A stretch of DNA of 64,000 bases from CBDCYS01 sp965226245 (GTDB lineage: Bacteria; Acidobacteriota; Terriglobia; Bryobacterales; UBA6623), in NCBI GenBank assembly GCA_965226245.1, contig CBDDCL010000015.1, positions 6,076,001 to 6,140,000 on the forward strand, given 5' to 3'. The position numbers and the translations under genes were made by a program. Below are positions 58,153 through 64,000 of the stretch, in pieces. Position 1 is the first letter of the stretch, and each line of letters opens with the position of its first letter. Under the pieces are notes generated by a model, which worked only from the letters and a program-made list of their open reading frames with translations, was not told the origin of the DNA and made no database searches.

Positions 58153-59403
58153 GTGTCCAGGCAACTGCGATTCTGCATGATCTCCATCTACTACCCGCCC
58201 TATAGTTTTGGCGGGGACGCAATCTGTTTGCACCGGCTCTGCACGCAGCTCGTCCAAGCCGGCCACGAAGTCGACGTCATCCACTGCGCCGACTCCTACC
58301 ACATGTTCTCGCCGGCGGCCGGCACCGAAGCGTTCCCCCCGCGCCCTGGAATCACCGTTCACAAGCTCGAGAGCGGCTTCCGGGTTCTATCCCCGCTGCT
58401 TTCCCACCAGACTGGCCTTCCCGTTCTGACGCGGCGCAAGATTGCCGCTATTCTGGCCCGCAAGAAATTCGATGTGATTCACTACCACAACATTTCTCTT
58501 TTCGGGCCGGGCGTTCTGGCGATTGATCCGCCGCATCCAGCGGTGCGCCTCTATACGGCTCACGAGCACTGGCTGGTCTGCCCGATGAACGTTTTGTGGA
58601 AGAACAACACTCATGCCTGCGACCGGCCGACTTGCATTTCCTGCACCGTCCGATCCGGACGCCCGCCGCAATGGTGGCGCTATACGAACATGCTTGTGCA
58701 CGCGGCCCGGCATGTCGATTTGTTCCTGGCGCCGAGCCGGTCTTGCCGGGAAATACACCGGAAACGCGGATTTCCGATGGAGATGAGCGTGTTGCCCGAC
58801 TTTCTTCCCGAACCGGCGCCGCAGGCGGCCGGCGATGCAGTGGCTCCCCACCCCAGACCTTATTTCCTGTTTGTGGGCCGGCTGGAGAAGATCAAGGGCG
58901 TGCAAGAAATCCTCCATCATTTTCAAGGAGACGGCGACTATGATCTCGTGATCGCCGGAGGCGGCATGTATCAAGATCAACTTTGGCGCCTGGCGAAGGG
59001 CATGAGCCGGGTCCGGTTTACCGGCTGGCTGCATCTGGACGAAGTCGCCAACTACTATCGCCATGCGCTGGCTGTCGTCGTCCCGTCAATCACGTATGAG
59101 ACGTTTGGAATCGTCGTCATCGAAGCATTCGCCTTTAAGAAGCCCGTGATCGTACACGACCTGGGCGCACTGCCGGAGCTGGTCCAGGAAAGCCGCGGCG
59201 GATTTGTCTATCGCACGCAAGATGAACTGAGAGGTCATCTAGACCGGCTGGCCGGGGATGCGAGTCTCCGCCGCGGCCTTGGAGAAAAGGGCTACAGAGC
59301 GTTTCGGGAAAAGTGGTCGCCAGAGCCACATCTTCGCCTTTACTACGACTACATCCGTTCCGTGCAGGAACGCAAGTTCGGCGCCGGCTCAACTCAGGTT
59401 TGA
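58153..59403 (+). CDS. Glycosyltransferase family 4 protein
   Basis: A 416-residue GT-B enzyme. The N-terminal domain starts RFCMISIYYPPYSFGGDAICLHRLC and includes HYHNISLFGPGVLAI. A four-Cys segment (CPMNVLWKNNTHACDRPTCISC) is typical of a GT4 subgroup. The C-terminal nucleotide-binding domain has FLFVGRLEKIKGVQEIL (about 288-304) and PSITYETFGIVVIEAFAFKKPVI (about 362-384) with the catalytic E-x7-E. It probably adds a sugar to an envelope polysaccharide. The GTG at 58153 has GGGGAG about ten bases upstream; longer in-frame starts add non-homologous sequence. Confidence 0.9.
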   Translation: MSRQLRFCMISIYYPPYSFGGDAICLHRLCTQLVQAGHEVDVIHCADSYHMFSPAAGTEAFPPRPGITVHKLESGFRVLSPLLSHQTGLPVLTRRKIAAILARKKFDVIHYHNISLFGPGVLAIDPPHPAVRLYTAHEHWLVCPMNVLWKNNTHACDRPTCISCTVRSGRPPQWWRYTNMLVHAARHVDLFLAPSRSCREIHRKRGFPMEMSVLPDFLPEPAPQAAGDAVAPHPRPYFLFVGRLEKIKGVQEILHHFQGDGDYDLVIAGGGMYQDQLWRLAKGMSRVRFTGWLHLDEVANYYRHALAVVVPSITYETFGIVVIEAFAFKKPVIVHDLGALPELVQESRGGFVYRTQDELRGHLDRLAGDASLRRGLGEKGYRAFREKWSPEPHLRLYYDYIRSVQERKFGAGSTQV

Positions 59404-59501
59404 AAGCGGCAAGTGCCGGGAGTGGCGGCAAGTCCCGTCGCGGCGAACATCCATGCTAGGGTTATGAATTCGTTTTCCCAACGGCGGCCAACGAAATAAC
59501 C

Positions 59502-61058
59502 GTGCCGGCTGACAACGAACAATACGGGCTGCGCCAAAAGATCGGCTTCGCGGCGGGAGTGTTTCTGTTCCTCGCCATTCTGCTCCTTCCGGCGGCGCCC
59601 GGCATGGAACCCCGCGCGCAGCGAACCGCGGCCGTCGCCGCGCTGATGGCGGTGTGGTGGATCACCGAGGCGGCCAGCATCCCGGTCACGGCGCTGCTGC
59701 CGCTTGCACTCTTCCCTTTGCTGGACATCATGCCCAGCCGCGCGGTGGCGTCCCACTACGCGAATCACATCATTTTCTTGTTCGTCGGCGGCTTCATCAT
59801 CGCCATCGCCATGGAGAAGTGGAACCTGCATCGCCGCGTCGCTCTGGCCACGATCAGCTTTTTCGGAACGCAACCCGACCGCCTCGTGCTGGGGTTTATG
59901 TGCGCCACGGCGTTCCTGTCGATGTGGATCTCCAACACTGCCACGACCATGATGATGTTGCCGATCGCCATGGCCGTCGTTACTCAGCTTGCGGTATTCG
60001 CTGAAATCGAAGGCGTGTCAAAACAGGAGACGCCGCGGAGAGTCCAAGACACTTTCGGGCTTATCTTGCTGCTCGGCGTTGCCTATGCCGCCAGTGTTGG
60101 TGGAATCGGAACCATCATCGGCTCTCCGACGACGGTCGCTTTCTTGGGGTTCGCCCAGGAGCGGTTTCCCGATCAGCCGCCGATCGGCTTTCTCGACTGG
60201 AGCATGATGTGCATTCCGATAGTGATCGTGTTTCTGCCCATCATTTGGGTCTACCTATGCCGCTTCGGCGCCGACATTCCTCTGAGCCGGATTCATTTCC
60301 GCGGCGGGCAGGATGTGATCGCGGAGCAGAGGCGCCGCCTGGGGCCGATGAGTTCGCCGGAAAAAACCGTGCTGGCTGTCGCGACATTGACCGCGCTGTT
60401 GTGGATCTTTCGGCGGCCCATGGAACTCGGGGCCGTCACCGTGCCGGGCTGGTCGGGCGCCTTTGCGTCGCCCGGAAGTTTGCACGACGCCACGGTGGCT
60501 ATTAGCATGGCGATCCTGCTCTGCCTGTTGCCGGCCCGGGTTGATGGCGGCGAGGAACGAGGCCTGCAGTTTATCGTCGACTGGCCCAGTATCCAGAAGG
60601 GCCTGCCTTGGGGAATCGTCATCTTGTTGGGCGGCGGTTTCGCTCTGGCGGCAGGCATTCAGGACTCGGGACTGGCGCGCTGGCTGGGCTCGCAGTTGAC
60701 GGTCTTGGAAGGCGTTCCGGTGTGGCTGCTGGTCCTGCTGACCTGTTTGCTTTCCGTGGCCTTGACGGAAACCACCTCCAACATTGCGACGGTATTGATG
60801 GTGTCGCCGGTGCTTGCGGCGACGGCTGTGGAGATCGGAGTCCACCCCTATCTGTTGCTGATCCCCGCGGCGGTGATCGCATCGTTCGCCTTCATGCTTC
60901 CCGTCGCCACGCCCCCTAACGCGATTGTTTTCGGCAGCGGCTGGATCACCATTCCGCGAATGTTCAAGGCCGGCGTCATGCTCGATCTGATCGCGCTGGC
61001 CGTGATACCGGTGGCGGTGTATTTCATAGGTTCGTTTATCTTCCCCTTCGGCGAGTAA
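59502..61058 (+). CDS. DASS family sodium:anion symporter
   Basis: A 518-residue SLC13/DASS transporter for di- or tricarboxylates or sulfate. It has about twelve transmembrane segments and both family SNT motifs: ISNTATTMMMLPIAMAV (about 145-161) and ETTSNIATVLMVSPVL (about 424-439). ASVGGIGTIIGSPTTVAFLG and FAFMLPVATPPNAIVFGSG are the matching substrate and sodium-site loops. The GTG at 59502 has no strong Shine-Dalgarno. It is a single gene beside the second group II intron. Confidence 0.92.
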   Translation: MPADNEQYGLRQKIGFAAGVFLFLAILLLPAAPGMEPRAQRTAAVAALMAVWWITEAASIPVTALLPLALFPLLDIMPSRAVASHYANHIIFLFVGGFIIAIAMEKWNLHRRVALATISFFGTQPDRLVLGFMCATAFLSMWISNTATTMMMLPIAMAVVTQLAVFAEIEGVSKQETPRRVQDTFGLILLLGVAYAASVGGIGTIIGSPTTVAFLGFAQERFPDQPPIGFLDWSMMCIPIVIVFLPIIWVYLCRFGADIPLSRIHFRGGQDVIAEQRRRLGPMSSPEKTVLAVATLTALLWIFRRPMELGAVTVPGWSGAFASPGSLHDATVAISMAILLCLLPARVDGGEERGLQFIVDWPSIQKGLPWGIVILLGGGFALAAGIQDSGLARWLGSQLTVLEGVPVWLLVLLTCLLSVALTETTSNIATVLMVSPVLAATAVEIGVHPYLLLIPAAVIASFAFMLPVATPPNAIVFGSGWITIPRMFKAGVMLDLIALAVIPVAVYFIGSFIFPFGE

Positions 61059-61199
61059 ATATCGAGCCGTGCCCAGGCGCTAACCCGCATTTCTCATCGG
61101 GTGACGAGGCAGAGCGCATGAGAGGCCCGTTAGTATGAGGCGCGCGTCGCCCCGGCGATCGGGTCGGGTACCGGGGATTGCGCCCCGGCACCCTCCCAC

Positions 61200-61233
61200 A
61201 CCACCGGACGTACGGTTTTCCGTATCCGGCGGT
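61200..61233 (-). ncRNA. Group II intron domain V
   Basis: The 34-nucleotide hairpin (ACCGCCGGATACGG, AAAA tetraloop, CCGTACGTCCGGTGGT) shows the CGC triad and the AC/CG bulge expected of the catalytic domain V. A domain VI stem (GGGTGCCGGGG / CCCCGGTACCC) follows. Confidence 0.85.
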
Positions 61234-61246
61234 TGGACCCAGCGGC

Positions 61247-62571
61247 TTACCGGCTGGCCGCGAGATCCGATGGCATCACAAATCCGTAACGCTGCAAATT
61301 ACGTTTCGACAGGGCCCGATGCATCATCGCCCGCGCCGCGACAAACCAAGCGCCACGACGCGTCGGCACATAGCGCAGCATCCGCTCGGGCACGCCCAAG
61401 CGCCGCAATGCGCGGCAGCGACCCCGCACGCTGTGCCAGCGCAGCCAGAAGCACTTCCGAATGTGCCGCCGAATCCAGCTTTCCAGCCAAAAGACCGCGC
61501 GCCGATCCTCGGCCAGCCGGTAGTAACCCCACCAGCCGACGATATACCGCCGCCACTCGTCGCGTAATTCCCGGCTCGTGACACTGCGGCAACTGCGCCA
61601 TATCTCTCGCACCTTCTGCTGGAGCCGCTCGACACTTTGCGGCGCCACTTCCCGCTGCCCCCGGCGGTTGATGCGAAACCCCAGAAACTTCCGTTCCCAA
61701 GGCCGCCCCGCCCCGCTCTTCGCCTCGTTCACTTGCAGTCGCAGATGTTGCTCGATCCAGCTCCAGATCCCCGCCAGCACCCGCTTCGCCGCCGCTTCGC
61801 TGCTCACATAAATGTTGCAGTCGTCGGCATAACGGCAAAAACTCAGCCCGCGGTTCTCCAGTTCCCGATCCAGTGCATCCAGGTAGATGTTCGCCAGCAA
61901 TGGAGACAGCGGCCCGCCTTGCGGCGTGCCCTCCTCGCTCTTGACCAGCACCCCGTTCAGCAGTACTCCGGCCCTCAAATACCGGCCTGTCAATCTTAAG
62001 ATCCTTTTGTCCCGAATCACTTGCGCGATCCGTCGCATCAGAATGTCGTGATTCACATGGTCGAAGAACTTGGCGATGTCTATATCCACCACCCAGTCCT
62101 TGCCCTCGCGGACGTATCCCTGTGCCACGCGTACCGCCTCATGCGCGCTCCGCCCCGGCCGAAATCCGTAGCTCGACTCGCTGAACATCGGCTCCCAAAA
62201 CCAGGCTCAAAGATCGGCGTCAAAACTTGCAGCAACGCTTGCTGCAGCAGCCGGTCCATCACCGTCGGGATGCCCAACAGCCGTTGGCCTCCGTGCGGAT
62301 TGGATATCTCTACCCGCCGCACGGGACTCGGCGTCCAGCGCCCCGCCAGCAGTTTCGCCCGGATCTTTTCACCGTGGCGTCGAAAGTGGGATTCGAGTTG
62401 TTCGGTGGTCATGCCGTCGATGCCCGCCGCGCCGCGGTTGCGTTTGACCGCCCCCAGCGCACGCCGCAGGTTCTCTTCGGCCGCCACTTGTTCCATCAGA
62501 TCGTCGTGCATCACTTTCTGTCGAGAGTCTCGCGGCTCACGCTCGGGTTCCCGCCGGCATTGGCCCGCCAC
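61247..62571 (-). pseudogene. Group II intron RT/maturase with frame-disrupting insertion
   Basis: The two frames together encode a full RT and maturase: N-terminal part to QVLTPIFEP, then after a break FSESSYGFRPGRSAHEAV, VVDIDIAKFFDHV, YADDCNIYV, and the X domain (KFLGFRINRRGQ, WWGYYRLAEDRRAVFWLESWIRRH), ending GFVMPSDLAASR. Compared with copy 1, 14 extra bases lie within 62191-62206 (around CTCCCAAAACCAGG) and shift the frame. No HNH endonuclease is present. The insertion should prevent production of a working maturase. Confidence 0.88.
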
Positions 62572-63094
62572 GGTTCCACCGCTTCTGCCTCCGCCTGCTC
62601 CCCGTCTCGTTCCCCCAGCGGGGAAGGACCCTGCGGTCCGGGACTCCGGGAAACCTCTTGCACGCTGTGCCAGTCGCTCCTCTAGCTTTGCTCCTTGGTC
62701 CTTCAGCCCTTTGCTCCAGCGGCGTTACCCGCCTTCTCGGCTACTATGGCTTCTGCTGACTTCTCCCCCGCTCTCACGGAGAAGCTCTCCCCAGGTAAGG
62801 CGCTGATTCTGTTCCTTCGTGCCGTCCGGCTCTACCTCGCACGTCTCGTATGGATATTGGGCTTCGCGGTGGCCAGCACGCTTACCGCCCGTACGCGGCC
62901 TCTCTGCCGGTTTGTGTTCCTACAGTCGAAGTATTCGTTCCCCGCTTCCTTCGGCTTTCACCGCGCGGCTTGCGCCCCACGACTTCCGCTCTGCGGTTCC
63001 CTACGGTTACCTCCATCGGTCCCGGCAGGATCGTTTCATCCTGCTAGAATCAGCCCATGCTGGGCACACTGGCGCGCGCCTCCAGCCGTGCCGT

Positions 63095-63112
63095 GTCGCC
63101 ATTCCTGGCGAC
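63095..63112. repeat. Hairpin at the intron 5' exon boundary
   Basis: GTCGCCATTCCTGGCGAC, identical to 13829-13846. In both cases it lies 25 bases before the inferred first intron base, while the intervening bases differ between copies. Confidence 0.7.
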
Positions 63113-63184
63113 ATGTCTGTGCCGTCCAGGCGCCACCTGCCGGGTACCGCGAAAACCCGTCCAACCCTGGGCCTCCTGTTGTTA

Positions 63185-64000
63185 CTACCCCACCTGCACG
63201 AGGCCGTAGCGCCGCTGCCACTTTTCGCGAATGTATTTCACGAGCGTCTGCAGCTCCTTGGCGTTGGCCGGGTTTTCAATGTAGGCGTTCGCTTCGGCCC
63301 GGGCCGCTTCGAGCAGCTCGCGGTCGCGGATGAGGTTCGCCACGCGAAACGCCGGCAACCCTGATTGCTTGGTGCCAAAGAACTCTCCCGGACCTCGCAG
63401 TCGCAGATCGGTTTCGGCGATCTTGAATCCGTCCTGCGTTTCAACCATCGTTTGAATGCGCTCGCGCGCGGTCTCGCCCACCTTCTCGGTCAGCAGCACG
63501 CAGTAGCTTTGTTCGGAGCCGCGCCCGACCCGCCCGCGCAACTGATGAAGCTGCGAGAGCCCGAAGCTCTCGGCGTGCTCGATGACCATCACGGTGGCGT
63601 TCGGCACGTCCACGCCGACTTCGATCACGGTCGTCGAGACGAGAATTTGAACCTCCCCGGCTTTGAATCGCTGCATCACCGACTGTTTTTCGGCAGTCGG
63701 CAGCCGGCCGTGAAGCAGGCTGACCTCGAGACCCGGAAAAACGGTCTTGGAGAGGTGCTCGTAAAGCTTTTGCGCTGCTTTGACGGCTTTGGCCTCCGAC
63801 TCCTCGATGGTGGGGCACACGACGTAAACCTGACGTCCCTTGTCCACTTCCTTGCGGACAAAACTGTAGACCTTCTCGACCCGATCTTGCCCGGCCTCTC
63901 TCGTAATGATGGGACGCCGTCCTGGGGGCAATTCGTCGATCACCGATACGTCGAGATCGCCGTAGACCGTCAGCGCCAGCGTTCGCGGTATCGGGGTGGC
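63185..64000 (-). CDS. recG: ATP-dependent DNA helicase RecG, C-terminal part
   Basis: RecG remodels branched DNA such as stalled replication forks. The frame is open to the window edge, so about 272 C-terminal residues are seen. Helicase motifs are ATPIPRTLALTVYGDLDVS (edge), VYVVCPTIEES, HGRLPTAEKQSVMQRFKAGE, TTVIEVGVDVPNATVMVIEHAE and QLRGRVGRG (motif VI). The C-terminus EFFGTKQSGLPAFRVANLIRD is RecG-specific. The stop is followed by the intron-linked hairpin within 75 bases. Confidence 0.96.
   Translation of the reverse strand, partial: ATPIPRTLALTVYGDLDVSVIDELPPGRRPIITREAGQDRVEKVYSFVRKEVDKGRQVYVVCPTIEESEAKAVKAAQKLYEHLSKTVFPGLEVSLLHGRLPTAEKQSVMQRFKAGEVQILVSTTVIEVGVDVPNATVMVIEHAESFGLSQLHQLRGRVGRGSEQSYCVLLTEKVGETARERIQTMVETQDGFKIAETDLRLRGPGEFFGTKQSGLPAFRVANLIRDRELLEAARAEANAYIENPANAKELQTLVKYIREKWQRRYGLVQVG

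Larger units (their letters stand above)
61163..63069 (-). mobile_element. Group II intron, copy 2, full length with an RT frameshift
   Basis: Read on the minus strand, the intron starts near 63069 with GTGTGCCCAGC, has about 500 bases of structured leader, an RT/maturase frame (62571-61247, broken), domain V at 61233-61200 and a domain VI hairpin ending near 61163 with an AC dinucleotide. The total of about 1.9 kb is normal. It lies downstream of recG in the same orientation. End positions are inferred from consensus. Confidence 0.85.

Overview
The window looks like a high-GC chromosomal segment of an Acidobacteriota member, probably of the Bryobacterales/Solibacter type. I base this on gene content: paired M16 proteases, BamA with Skp, bactofilin, a GldA/GldF/GldG-like ABC system with a DUF4340 protein, a very long UPF0182 protein, DUF2911, an F420 ligase, several exported proteins with Tat or lipoprotein signals, and many hairpin-forming intergenic repeats. 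This is an inference from recognised families; no marker search was run. I saw no rRNA or tRNA gene. The one clear RNA gene is the small SRP RNA next to dnaX.

Layout. 1-12.3 kb: two M16 proteins, a DUF3592-like membrane protein, an exported protein, bamA and skp, a Nudix hydrolase, a bactofilin, a methyltransferase and an SGNH hydrolase. 12.5-14.9 kb: a 3'-truncated group II intron, then a frameshifted REP-associated transposase between its REP hairpins. 15-19 kb: lepA, then an IS4-superfamily element carrying an extra winged-helix gene. 19.1-24.1 kb: the Gld-like ABC cluster and DUF4340. 24.3-35 kb: a triple RidA-domain lipoprotein, UPF0182, an orphan ribbon-helix-helix protein, a charged exported protein, RmlD, a nucleotidyltransferase pair with an internal amber codon, and an amidase. 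35.2-38.5 kb, minus strand: SRP RNA, dnaX, ybaB, recR in the classical order. 38.6-46.5 kb: remnants, then cofE, valS, an Uma2 nuclease and hisS. 46.7-59.4 kb: a PL22-type propeller protein, an IS1595 element inside a membrane protein gene, hicBA, DUF2911, malate synthase beside a truncated isocitrate lyase, a kinase-like phosphotransferase, a TPR membrane protein and a glycosyltransferase. 59.5-64 kb: a DASS transporter, a second group II intron copy and the 3' part of recG.

How the parts fit together. Housekeeping functions (translation quality and tRNA charging: lepA, valS, hisS; replication and repair: dnaX, recR, recG; outer-membrane assembly: bamA, skp) are interleaved with decaying and mobile DNA. 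At least ten genes are visibly broken: the reverse transcriptases of both introns, the RAYT, an enolase remnant, the small gene before the nucleotidyltransferase, a sigma factor, a MAF-like fragment, an enolase-superfamily fragment, isocitrate lyase, a histidine phosphatase and the gene hit by IS1595. At least seven families of palindromic intergenic repeats recur, several in inverted orientation around genes.

I found no CRISPR array, prophage or obvious new defence island. The least ordinary items are the IS with its own winged-helix gene and operator-like inverted repeat, the paired nucleotidyltransferase operon, the BamA with an N-terminal SPFEDV repeat linker, the triple RidA lipoprotein and the dispersed palindromes.
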